Source: Aulostomus chinensis (taxonomy: Eukaryota > Chordata > Actinopteri > Syngnathiformes > Aulostomidae). From it: 64,000 bases of DNA. Location of the stretch: contig JBBMOA010000004.1 of NCBI GenBank assembly GCA_037954235.1, positions 14,814,601-14,878,600 of the forward strand. Direction: 5' to 3'. The stretch's first letter is position 1. Each line of letters opens with the position of its first letter. Below, piece by piece: positions 1-12,529 of the stretch. The notes under the pieces were generated by a model. It saw only the letters and a list, made by a program, of their open reading frames with translations. It did no database searches and was not told where the DNA came from. Both the position numbers and the translations under genes were made by a program.

Positions 1-1096
1 CGGGGCTATGAAAACTACAAAGATGGCTCTCGCAATGAAGGACAGAAGTTAAAACCTTCGTCTACCTGAGTAAATAAATGTAATAACTGCCCGTCTTTGG
101 TTCTATCAGAGCGGATAGTAAGTATGATCGAAAAATGGTCACACAAATAGTGGCAAAACAAAATAAAAGACAAACTGAGATCCAGTTTCTTTGTACGGTT
201 CTGAACTCCAGGGCTCAACAAAGAGAATGGTGTCTACAGCCTGAAAACTATCCTGGTAGTGGTGCTTTACTCTGCTGCTGAAAGCTTCTGTTGTTCGACA
301 CATCACTTTACTTTAAACCACGCCAACTTTTTAGGAAGTTTGTTCATTTTGCCGTGCTGCCCCAGAGCCAGACGAGAAGACAGACAGCCGTCTCTCCTCT
401 GGGTGCTCATACGGGGGCCTACAGCTTGACCGGCTAGTTAGCTTAGCGCGATGAATGGCAGTGGTTGCGTTGTAATTGTAATCGTTTTTTGTTTGATTTG
501 AATCGTTTCGGCAGCCGATTGTGAAAACTCTCCGTATGGATTTCTCACACACTTTCCTGACCTGGCATTTCAAAACAAAACCGACCTTAAACCCTGAATT
601 CAAATAAAAGCTACAGAAGAACCTTCTCATCTCAAACTCAATTCAGGAAGTGTCTCTTCATCTGACCGTCACCCTGTCGACTGTCGCCTCTGCCAAAAAA
701 AAAAGAAAAAAAATGAAAAGAAAGTGAGAAAGACAAACTGGCCGAGAACCAAGGAGAGTGGGAGAAAGCCAAATAATTAGGCCCACGTGGGCAAGGAGAG
801 ACACAAGAGAACCAAGTTAAAACTGAATAAGTGATTAACACCAAGACAAAGAACAGAGGAACACACAGAAAGAGTGAGAGATGAAGAGTGAGTGACTGAT
901 CAACTGAGGGGTTTTTTTTTCTCTCTTTTTTTAGTGTGTTTTCTTTTTTATCCTTTTAGACTCTGGTGTTCTGAGGGGCCGTGGAAGGCGATGGATTTCT
1001 AATTAGCCCCCTAATGAAACAACCCCACATACCATATACATCACAGCGGAGAACGCTACGGAACAATATGAACATGAGCGTAATTAGACGGGTAAT

Positions 1097-1116
1097 GGGG
1101 GGGGGGGGGGGGGGGG
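1097..1116 (+). repeat. G20 homopolymer
   Basis: Uninterrupted run of 20 G. Confidence 0.95.
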
Positions 1117-1334
1117 ACAAAAATCTCAGACAACTGGGAAGGGATGACACATTTTACGAAACACACTTCTCGTACAAACAGCAGCCCAACCGGAGGTGGA
1201 ACCTGGAGAGGAAGGAAGGGAAAGACTGAGGAAAGAGCGCATCTAACCTGCGTCAGGGGAACATTTGGGTTTCTAATCAGTTTCACTTTTTTTCTTTTTT
1301 TTTTTTTAATTCTCGATGTCACCTTCTTATCATA

Positions 1335-1438
<104 letters not shown>

Positions 1439-1536
1439 CTCCTTCTCTCGGCCTCCCTCAGACACCGTGACTTTTATCTGTCCCCATGACCATCTGTAAA
1501 CTTCTAGCATCGGGAGAGAAAAGTAGATGAAGAGAG

Positions 1537-1537
1537 G

Positions 1538-1585
<48 letters not shown>

Positions 1586-1592
1586 TGAGTGT
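1537..1592. repeat. (GT)n microsatellite
   Basis: GT array with a GC interruption near its start and GAGTGAGT units at its end. Confidence 0.98.
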
Positions 1593-2674
1593 TAATGTCA
1601 AGCTACTGCTGATTCTAAAGGGCCATGGCTGTGGCAGTGAGCTAATTACACCCCGTGGGTGTCTGCAGTTAACGCATCACAGGCTTAAATAGAGACAAGG
1701 TAAAAATTAAACGTCAGGTATGCTCGAGGAGAAAAGAGGAGAGCTAATCATAGGAGAGCGTATACATCCAAGAACAATGTAAAAAAATTAAAAAAAAAAA
1801 AAAAGGATATTAAAAAAAAAATTGATTTGTTGGATAAATGTGACCTAAAATGTAAAGGGTTCTTTCATAGCCCATGCTACACCCTCTGCACCAAGTTTCA
1901 GGAAATCATCCTGCGACTGTTTTTTTGGTCTTTTTTTTCTTACTGACGCTTAAAGCTCTCAAACATCCCACTTTTGAGAAAATTCACCTTAGCAGTACAA
2001 AAAGGAAATGTAGCTCCAATAAACAGTAAAATATTTAAACTGAGGTGAGATTTGCCTCAGATATTCAAAAGTCTTATAATACTCTAACTATAAAGACAGT
2101 ACTTTTTTCACGAGCTGTCACGAGAAAAGCTGCTTCACGTCAGCCAACGTGCGTCTCTCGGTTGCAGGTAGGCGAGCAAATTGTTAGTATTTCATTGATT
2201 CCGAAACACATGTCATAAATTAACATTTTTTTCTCTCCTTAATTTTAAATCATGAGCTTCTCTGATCTGCATTTCCCTTTTGATGTGTCGCTCCGCAGAG
2301 ATTTTCAGCAGCATCTTTTGGTATGAAGTGAGGCGGAGGACGGTCCGGAATGGCAGAAACATACCAGGTTTCTCCATGGTACGCAAACGTGAGCGTTACG
2401 ACGGTCGTTGCAGTCACTAACCATTGTAAATAATTGGAGAGGCCACGTTGACCTTCATTTTGCGAGAGAAGCGCGTGGCCGTGCAAAAGAGCTGCATTTT
2501 TCTTAAGTGTATTTTTCTGTCCTCATCATACAACAATGCGGTCCTTCAGACATTTAAAGGACAGAAACTCTGTAAAAACAGCAGTACAGTGCCAGCAAAG
2601 CAGTATCTGCCCCGCTGATGTAACGCAATGCGGATGAACCCTGTGTTTTTACGGCGGAAGGTAGACAAGCTTAC

Positions 2675-2798
2675 CATTCGCCATCAGCAAACTTGGCTAT
2701 GCAGTAGTCCCCTCGGCGTGGAGCGTAGGATCCTTCCACTGGTGGCTGGGTGGCAATCTCTGCCCTCATGGTCTCCATCAGACTCTCCAACTGGCCTC
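2675..2798 (-). CDS. snd1: snd1 exon: start of the Tudor domain (partial gene)
   Basis: This 124-nt minus-strand exon completes the split Gly codon of the previous exon. It then reads GQLESLMETMRAEIATQPP, PVEGSYAPRRGDYCIAKF and ADGE, and ends with the first two bases of a Trp codon. It aligns to vertebrate SND1 at about residues 704-745 with no gaps. The acceptor is CTTTCCCAG and the donor GTAAG; the intron is phase 1 before it and phase 2 after it. The Tudor domain binds symmetrically dimethylated arginine through an aromatic cage. The Phe in AKFADGEW should correspond to human F740, the first cage residue. The remaining cage residues (human Y746, Y763, Y766) must lie in the next exon, which I do not see in the 2.67 kb remaining below. 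The reading frame is clean. Confidence 0.97.
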
Positions 2799-4708
2799 CT
2801 GGGAAAGATGGTCATTGGAGAGGTGAGACAACAACTTCTTACATTGAAAATTCCAGTGTGAGTGGTGCTGGCTAACTGTTGCTTGTGAATGGTAAATGAG
2901 ATTCAGTGCTTTGCATACTTTATTGCTTGTTATGAGACACTTCTGTCCTGAGTGAACTGCTTCAAACAGCTTCAAAACTCGATTCATATGGCAGAAACAA
3001 TCAGAAATCCATTTTGGTAGAACACACAGCCTTTCACACAAAAGAAAATGTAAATAACATTCTTGGCTTGGCACAAGGAGGCCAGTATTTCACCGATGTT
3101 TTCCATTAATACTTAAGTGCTCTAACCTATCGGGTCAGCAAATCTATTTCAATTCCAGGCGTCCAGCAGCGAGCCGGCCCTAAAAATACACAAATGAACA
3201 CGTGTGTGATTTTCGTAGCCGTTAAGCCATTAGCATCATGCAGCTAACGCCCATTTGACCCTGTTGGAGATATACAGCTTTGAGTAAAGCCAGGCAGCTC
3301 TCGCAATGGGCCTTTACGGCCTATCAAGCCATTATATCATGCGAGGCAGAACTATTACAGTGGATTCAAGGCCAGAACGCGGCTGCAGACATAATGGAAA
3401 ATTTGGGGAAATCAGGGAGTCTGTCAGTGCTCGGTGGATTCAGCATCTGCAGCGAGGGGGAGCCCGATTTGCACCCATCAGATGCAATTGGGGAGCTGAT
3501 TGTCAGAGCCACTAAGTACGTGGTATCTCTAGGAGTGCCACTCAGTGGTGTTTGTGTAATGTGTGTGTGTATTTGTTTGTGCCTCATAAAATATGTTTAC
3601 ACATGCATGTGTATCAGCGTTTGCAAGCGGCTGAGTGTGTGCGTGTGTGCATACATGAAGTGTGTTTGAAGCAATTATGGCAGCTAGTTTAGCAAAGTGG
3701 CGCAAGTAAAAATTCTATGGCGGTATATTTAGAAGCCATTTCTACTGATTAGCTACCTGGAGAGGGGCTGTGGGAACGTGCGTAGTAGAACAGCTTTGAC
3801 TGCACAAAGTCATACAACAGCACAGTGAAATAGAGGCACTAAAATAGAATACTAGATCCACTTTTCCATAGTTTTCCTGTGCCAGTAACTGTCAGTCTGC
3901 ATTTAGATTTCTATAGTAACCAATTGTCTCCAAGTGTAAGAATCTGAGTTTTATAGGTCAAGGAAAGAAAGAGAGCAGCTTAAATTTCTTGGAGGTACAG
4001 TATTGGCTAACCTGGGTTTAAAATGGATATGGCAGACAAACCAAACAAAACCAAGAGGACCGAGAAATGTGTCCTTTACTTCATTGCCGCTGCCCGAAAA
4101 ATCCACTAACACTTGGTTTTTGAACGGCATTCACTCCCATTCAAAAATTCAACTTGCCTGCGTTTAAGCTCAAACAATCAATCTGTGTTGAATTTTTTTC
4201 AACCAGAAAAAAAAAATGCAACAGAAACTCTATTCCTCCATGTTACTTGTACCACGACTACCAAAGATTGTACACGAGCCCAAGATACTACAGTCCGGTA
4301 ACGTTACGATGATGCTTGTGCTTCTCTCTGGTGCCATGACTTCGCCCGTGTTGGTTGGGAGTGAAAAATGTCACCCTGACAAATGTGTGGATGATAGATC
4401 TGTAGTTGTCATTGTAACCGAAGCATTTATATCCCATATCTACCAAAACTAAACACAAAAATGATGAGTAAATGAGGTTTTGCAGCTTAGCCAATTTAAA
4501 GGTGTACAGGTGTGAAGATAGGATGCCTTCATGCAGCGTACACACTTGAGATAATGCCAACGTTGAGTAAGAGAGGATCAACTTGATTAATGTCCATCTG
4601 GATGTAAATGTGGGTCTCAAAGTAACCAGGTTAATGCGGTGCAAGTAAACACATTTCCTTAAGTCTTGACTTGATTTCCCCTACTAACCTTTGCATGCAA
4701 ATTTGGAA

Positions 4709-4734
4709 GTGTGTGTGTGTTTGTGTGTGTGTGT
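4709..4734. repeat. (GT)n microsatellite, interrupted
   Basis: GT units broken by one TT. Confidence 0.95.
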
Positions 4735-7496
4735 AAAATTTGTAGGTTCTGCTTACTATGCATGCAACTCTAAAACAAACAGCTCAGACCCAGACCTTTT
4801 ACAGCTGCCGCACATTGTCATTAGAAGAAGAATATATAATTATGCAGTTTTCCCAAGGTTACTGGTACAGAGACGGGCGGGCAGCTGCCAACCAACGGCG
4901 GAGAGGACACCTTTATTAGCATGATGTCAAATTTGGAGGATAAATACAGACGAGGGCGAAGGAGGGATTTAGAGTGTGAAGGAAAAGCTTGGAGCTTGAT
5001 TTGATTGAGGGAGGGAGGTGGGGTGGGGAGGGCAGAGAGGGGTGACTGGGGTGTCCAAATATTTCATTGGCCACCCACCGTTACACCAACTGCTGATGAA
5101 TGCGGTGAAAGAACACACACCCACATGCACACACACACACACTCTTAAAACAGAGCAGCTTTTTTTCGAGGGAGCCGTTTTGGGGGAACATTTCAGATGA
5201 ATTGTTTCCCGAAACCCTCACCTCAAACGCGTCATTGTGCGCCACTGCTGCCGTCTTGCAGATTTACTGAGCAGAAATGGTTGTCACCTCCTCCGTTTAT
5301 TAACCTAATTAAACGAAAATTGCGTGTGCATCCTCAGAGTCTACATTCATATTACACACTGACTTATTCATCTCCATTCCTGGGCCATGTTCCACTTTGG
5401 GTCCAGAGAGAAGCCAGTGAATGACACATGAACTTTTAAGAGGGTTCTAGCTGCTATATAAATATATTTAAATCAGCACATATGGAGCCTTAATGGATGA
5501 ATCCTGATGGTCCAGGCTAGTTAGCGATGCTTTATTAATGCAAATGGTAAATGCAGGACTGAGACCATATGGAGGCAGCTCCTTTAATATGGGTTGCATT
5601 AATTTAAGAAAAGGCCAGATCACGGATAGCGTTCCACTCAGCAGATGAGATCCCGAAATTGTACACTGCATCCAAACTTGAGGGAGTCTGCTTCAGTGCT
5701 CTAAACGGCATCATGCCATGCAAGCTTTGAATTACATTCCCGACTACTTGGACTACTGACTTTATTTGGAAGAATGTCTGCTCGGTTACAGCTCGTAGCA
5801 AACACGACTTTCACCCACGACTTTCACCTTCTGAATCGCATACCAAACAAGTTAACAAGCGGCATCCATGTTGAACTCCAAATCAAAGTCGACTGAAGGA
5901 AAAACGGACAACGCTACAGCAGTCTGTCGAGAGATGCATGGCTTCACCCAAGCAACCGCCAAACAACCCAAGCCAGAAGGATAAAAACGACCCCCCCCCC
6001 CCCGACTTCAAAAAGATTGACTTAATGTAATTTTAGCTGCATGTACTTTGAAAGTCCAACTTTACGTTGATAAATCCACCTTTCCTATCATTATGCAAAC
6101 ACCCTGCGAGTCTAAAGCGTTTTAGTATAAATTATGAACAAAAAAATGCTACATTTCCTCAGATAGAGGTGAGGAAAGTTCATGTCCTACCATTTCCGCC
6201 TGGGAAAAAGAAAATCACCGATACAACCGGGAAATTGTGTGCAGTTGATAAAAGTCTATGGTTTTCCTGCGGTGCCCACGTTTGTTTTCTATTCTTACGG
6301 AATTGTGACGAGCTCCTTAAAATGAAAACTGTCGGTAGCCCAACTAACTAACTTACTTCACGAACTTACTTTCTCGCTGAACTAGAAACTTTCTGGTGTG
6401 GCTGTTTTTTGGAGAAGCCACAAATGAAATCAGGGTTGAAAAGTCGAAGGGATTCCATGGCGCTATGGTTTGAAGTGATATCACTATTATAAAGGTTGGA
6501 GTTATGCAGTCAAAGGGCACAGTTATGGATCAGCAGTTTTACCGCGCTGATTTATGATCTGTTCTGACCTTTAGATTAACTCCAATTACTTACAAGCCAA
6601 GTCCAGTCACACTTAAATAATAAATCCATGTCCATGACTGACCTCTTTTTTTTTTTAAGAAAAAAAAAATCTCATAACAACAATTTACAGCTTCATTTTA
6701 TCAACAATTTAAGACGCGCTGTGGACAAATCAATATGTGGTACTTGGACTGTACTTCTTTTAATCCAAACTCTAAGACATTAGATTTAGCATGCAGAGTG
6801 CACCTCATGCATTATTATTCTGTGTTAGTCTCATTTCCTGTTGGATGAACTATCTTTGGGGGAGCAAATTTATCAGAAACGCAGATTAGACGATCTAAGT
6901 ACCAGTGATTGCTTGTCTGGAAAGGCACTGTGAGAAAATCACCAATGGAAAGAAGTCATATCACAACATAAAAGTAAGAAAAGGCAGGCATGTGCAAGGA
7001 ATAAATACGAGCAACAGCAGTAATGGCACATTGTGAGTGCAATTAGCATGGAAATAAACTGAAATGAGCTCAAATGCTGCAGGCCAAAGAAAAATCTAGG
7101 CCTGCTGGGGTAAACTGCGCAAAACTCTTATAAGAGGACCGAGGCAGATTACTGTTTAATATCTGTATAAAGACAACTAAATATCAGCATGCGGAGGGAG
7201 TGAACCATGCCGAGCACGAGTGTTCATTTTTGTATCGAGCCAAAGCGATGATCCAAAAAAACATAACCCCCCCCCCTTAAAAAAAACCCAGAAACAGCCA
7301 AACCACTGACTGATGCTCGCCAATTTCTGTCTGTCGTCAACTCTTTATTTCTCCGTTGTCTCTTGTTTTTTGCCCTCGCTCTCATTCTGTAATCTGTTTA
7401 TACACCATTATGACTGCAGCTGTTTGTAAATCATATATAATTACATTGTGAATGCCCAGCGCAGACTGAGGGAACGATTAGGCTTTTAAAAAAAAA

Positions 7497-7522
7497 ACAC
7501 ACACACACACACACACACACAC
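7497..7522. repeat. A-run plus (AC)n microsatellite
   Basis: AC array directly following an A tract. Confidence 0.97.
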
Positions 7523-9322
7523 CAAATCAATTGAGAAGTGAGGGAAAGAGACAAATGGTGGAGAGTCGGGCAACAGTTTTGGTGAGGACCATTTGATTAT
7601 ATTGTAGCACACACAGGGACAAGAGTGTGGGGGTGAATGAACACAATAGATGGCGTGTCTGTTTACTCTGCATCCCAAGGCCACACGTAATTCTATTAAG
7701 CTTTTCTACAAAAGCTATTAAAGCACAGAAGGGTAAATAATCATGATAAAACAGAGGCCAAGAGAGCAACGGTTGTATATGAAAGCATTCTAATTCCCCG
7801 GCTCAGAAGAATGAATGCAAATAAGACACTAAGTGGAGTGTATTCATGAGAAAGACACCTGCTGAGGGAAATAAGCGACATGAGTGGATCTGATTATACA
7901 AATCTGCAGACCTGACTTCTATCCACACACACACAAAAAAAAAAGGAGGGTGATGTTTGGGCGAGACTATGCGGGGTCTTTGCTGCGGACACGTGGGTGG
8001 GTCACAATCGACCATCCGAGAGATTCACAGCCCGCTCACCGGAGCTTGTTGTTGAGCTCACCTGTTAGGGTTGTTAAATATGCATGAGGTTTAGACGAGC
8101 TTTATCCTCTGCGGAACGGCGAATGGACGCATTTCAGGACATGCGAGCGGCACTTCAAAAAGGGGGAGAATAAAAAAAAAAAAAGGCAGCACTGACAAAC
8201 AACAAACACAGGCAGGGGAGGCCCTGCGTTTCTGTTGCAAGTCTAATGTAGATGGTCAACAAAGAGCCGGTGCTCCGGAGGTTATTTGTAGTTTTTTTTT
8301 TCCTCGCCGAGGACAGCCTGTGAGGCGAGAGCTGAGCCTCTCTTTACTCCCCTTCCTGCATCAGTCTTAAACCTGGTGTCAGCATCCGCAGAGTGTTGCG
8401 GGGAGGCTACTATATTAAACAAATACCCCCCCCCCCCTCCTGTTTGGCTACGGCTGCCCCGCTCCCACCGGAGGGCAATACGTATTATATCTCGTGCAAT
8501 GACTCCCTACAGCCACCCATCAACGATTACCTGGTTCCACTCGAGCCTTTCCTGGCAGTCTGGAGCTTTTATTTTTTTACAGCAAATTTTTGTAATTGAG
8601 AAAAACCATCACCCCCCTCTCTGTGCTACCTGTCATACCTCACTGAATGAAACTAATGGTTAGAAACATTTAGGGGAGGGGGTCGGGAGGGGGCGGGCTA
8701 ATTTTGAGGAAAAAACACTCCAGCCGGAGCTGAAAATGGTTCACTAACTGACACAAGAATAGCGTAAGGGTGTGAATAAAGGCACTCTTTTGCCGCTGGT
8801 GAAGCTCTGCCACATATCTAATTAAATAAAGCCTGCGGAGGGGGTGCAGATCATCCAGCAGGCATGGGTCGAACCCCTAAATATTGCATCTGCTGGAGTG
8901 GCGGGGGGGAGGGGGGGTGCTAGAGAAGTCAGAAAACAGCAGCAGTGAATTGGAGCGCTGCTTTTCGTTCACCTGCTTGCTTACGCTTTTCATATATGGT
9001 CCAATAGCGTCTTGAATAAATCTTTAAAAATTGAGAGGAATGACAAGAAGAAAGTTCTTTTAGTCCTGAGAAATTGTTTAGTTGTGTATTTTGTTGTTCT
9101 TTTGTCCCCGTTTGCACTCCCGATATAAATTATTCCATTTCACATTTACTTCCTTTCATTGTTTTGCTCAACAAATAACTCACATGATTAAACCCTCTTT
9201 TCTCAAACGACTTTGATGAAGTAATTTCATAACGCACTGGTATAGGGAGTCAATTATCTTAACCCATGACTGAATTTGGAGTGATGCCCGTAGTGCCAAC
9301 AGAAATTTAAAAAGAAGGTTGA

Positions 9323-9395
9323 ATAAAAACAACAACTGCAGCTTAGCAACAAACATTTCTAAAGTGTGTACCTTTGTTGCTGTTGTTGTTTTTAT
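9323..9395 (+). repeat. Imperfect 73-nt hairpin
   Basis: The 5' arm is ATAAAAACAACAAC (9323-9336), an 8-nt bulge, then AGCAACAAA (9345-9353). The 3' arm is TTTGTTGCT (9373-9381) directly followed by GTTGTTGTTTTTAT (9382-9395). All 23 arm positions pair by Watson-Crick rules around a 19-nt loop. Its low-complexity CAA-like character argues for an inverted simple repeat rather than a functional RNA. Confidence 0.6.
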
Positions 9396-9786
9396 CTAAT
9401 TCTATAAAGTAATCATGGCTCTGCTTTGTTGATGTGATCGCTCATTAGTGGAGCGCTCAACCTGATCAATACGAAATGCTACAGTAACTCATGTCCTGTT
9501 TCTGCAGCGACTTGCCTCATCATAATGTCAGGTTGGACCCGGAGAGAGCCGGGTACTGATGATCTGTTATCGCTCGTAGGGTTGCCACATAATGCAAACT
9601 ATGTCTTTGACTGGAGAAGCGTACATTAAAAAGGACACCGAGGCGATAAGCCAATATAAACCGTCTCATTTGGCAATTCAGACAAGCGCATAAGAAGATA
9701 AGATTGAAATATATTTCAAAGTAATGGAGTTCTCTTTCAAAACATAAAAAAAGAGAAAGAAAGGGGCCCTTGGTTTGAAGTGCAGC

Positions 9787-9823
9787 CAGAGAGAGAGAGA
9801 GAGAGAGAAAGAGATAGAGAGAG
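9787..9823. repeat. (GA)n microsatellite
   Basis: GA array with AAAG and ATAG interruptions. Confidence 0.97.
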
Positions 9824-11443
9824 CTACTCCCTCGCTGCCATGCTCCATCAGTGGCTGGGTCCAGCATCATTAGGTGGTGAACAGCTGCTGCGTGTAAAAG
9901 GTAGAAGTGTGAATAATGTGGACGGAGTGGCACCTGGTTGTGGTTGTGGTGGTAGTGGGAGTGGGGGGGGGGTGACTCTACTCAATACCAGTCTGTATGG
10001 GTGCCAGGAAACAAGCACTAGACAGGATGTACCGCCAACTGTGCTGCAGCTGAGGCTCGGGTTGGGTTGAAAATGTGTTACTGGGAGTACAATCCAGTCT
10101 CGAGGAGGTCCAACTAAGGAGGAGGCTGCTAGCTAGGCAACGTTAGAGGACCTTTTTACAACGGCTAGCTGTCTGAGTAGCACGCCGAGGACACAAAGGC
10201 CTGATGGGAAGATGTTGAGGTATTAGGGACATTAATCAAAGACTGCCACAGCCCATTAGACTTCCCACAGAGAATTTTTTAATGTAATATTTATTTTGTG
10301 TTTTCTGTGGGCTTCCTGCATCCCTAATTTTTAGTTTTCGAGTACCTTCTTACCCCCCCCCCCTTCCTGTGTATTGCTTTGTTGAATAATAGAATATAGC
10401 AAACTCAAATCAAGAGGATTAATCAGCATTGACTGACTCCAAACAAATCTGACTTTCTATTCTATCTCATTGTCATTGATGAGGACACTGAAATGTAACT
10501 TTAGCTTAACTCAGTAAGCCAGTAAAGGGATCGTGAGGTCAAAGTTGTCCAAAAGGTTTTCCTGGGAGCTGTCATAGTAAAGAGAACTGCAATCCCTGAA
10601 CTCATCAGCTTTGGGGCATGACTTAGCCTCTGGGAGCAAGGGCTGGTTTTTCGGGTGTCCGGTATAGCCAGCGGATACACAGTTAACTAAGTAAACTTTT
10701 TACAACTATCGACAAACTACAGAGATTTTGCTGATTGATGTATTCCTCCTCTTCTCCGTTTACGTGGATGCAACTGAGGCCCGTTCAGATGTGACAGGAC
10801 AAAACTGCTCAAACAGAAACCGTAAGCGTTTTCTCCCTCCCCTACAGATTCTCTACTTATAAGCAGTGTCTGTTCATGGAGATGAACAGAAAAGAAAACA
10901 AAGACACAAGCTGAACCTGACTTTTTAAACTTTGAAGTATGTTTTCCCATCTTTGTGTTGTTTTTTCACTCTTCAGCTGATGATTTTCCCACATGCCAAT
11001 AAAACGCAATTCGCTAAGATTTATCCGTCAGACAGTCTTTTATTAGTGTGTACAATAGACTTAGGGCCACAGCTTGCACATTTATGGAGAAACTTATACT
11101 CGTGTACTTTATGTCTTTGATAACAACCACCAATATTGAGGTTGCAGCTCCACACCCACAAAGACTTCAGGGCTATATTTAGCAAGTTTTTAATTATGTC
11201 GACTCTCCGGCATAGTAGGGGGAAGAAAAAAAAAACCCACACACATAACAGTGTATAGAAGAGAGTTTCTTCCTCCCCCTGTGCCTGGAGTGGCCTCTGT
11301 CTTTTCCAGTGTCCAAGGTCACACAGATCTATGCAGGTCCCCCCTCTGACAGTAATTACATATAGCCTCCGGAGAGAGAGACCAACACAGACGAGGAAAA
11401 TAAGGGGGAGAAAAGGAGAAACAGTAGTATGAAGACGAGATAA

Positions 11444-11456
11444 GGTGTGTGTGAGT

Positions 11457-11487
<31 letters not shown>

Positions 11488-11499
11488 CGTGCGTGCGCG
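11444..11499. repeat. (GT)n/(GC) microsatellite
   Basis: GT array with GA interruptions, ending in GCGTGCGTGCGCGG. Confidence 0.97.
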
Positions 11500-12505
11500 G
11501 TGTGGGCTGAGACAATGAGAGATAAACGAGTACATTAACAGATTAAAAATAAAAACCTTTAAAATGAACCGAGGATTAAAGAGTGCAATCCCTCAAGCTT
11601 CTCAGTGACTCGGGAGGGGAAAAAAAAACAAAAACCTCATCCCGAACGTGAAATTAATCAAGCTCATGAAAATAAAAATACACACTTAAGAGTTATTAAA
11701 TTAAAATAGAGTATGTACAATGTACCGAGAGCGAAAGCGGCCTTTTTTTTTCTCCACAATAGTTTATCGGGCTAAAGATTATTTCCAGTGCCTACAAAAT
11801 GTTCATTGAAGTGTAAAAACTATTGGGAGGCCTTTTCAATTATCATTGCCCTCAGCAGACCACAGCAAATAATAAATACATCCAGAAGTCGAAGACGGCC
11901 GCAACTCCCAAAAGGTTAATGGTTGGGGGAAGAGTGCATCTAAACATTAATGGCTGTAAACATGATGTTGTTACGCCGCTTATTCAAATGTACCGTCAGC
12001 TCATGATTTGCTGGTAATACGTTGAGGTGTCTACGTGCGCTTCATCGTGGTCGGAACAATGAAGGCACAATCTGCTGCAACTTTGTACCAGTTTAACTTA
12101 GCTGCCACATACAAGCGCATCTAGATAAGACCAACGAGGCGCGGCTATGCGATCAATCCTCCCTTCCAAACAAACGACTCAGTTCCATTTTTATTGGATC
12201 TGTTCAAGAGAGGTGTTGATTTATTGAATGCATATCAAAGAAGGTGTAATTTGTGCTGCTCTTGAACTGTACCGCTGTTCTAAGTGTTTCTAATATATTT
12301 TAAAAACCCAATTCATATAAATGTGACAAAATACTTTCCTTTAATGACTGTATTTGATGGGACACTGCGTTGGATAAACACTTTTAGACTGGTTTTAGAA
12401 ATGTGGGAATGATCAAGTATTAATTGCAGGATGAGAGTACTTTGATTTGGTGTACATATTTTATCAGCAGTTTTCTAAAATGTAATTCATTGAAGGAATC
12501 TTTGG

Positions 12506-12529
12506 GTGTGTGTGTGTGTGGGGGGGGGG
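12506..12529 (+). repeat. Composite (GT)n-G10 tract
   Basis: GT array running straight into ten G. Confidence 0.95.

Noticed and set aside
3280..3669. Plus-strand open frame of 129 codons
   Set aside because: It ends in TG-repeat translation and the first part resembles no known protein. It may be ordinary intron.
11021..11515. Minus-strand open frame of 164 codons
   Set aside because: Its N-terminal part is the translation of a GT microsatellite and the rest matches nothing.
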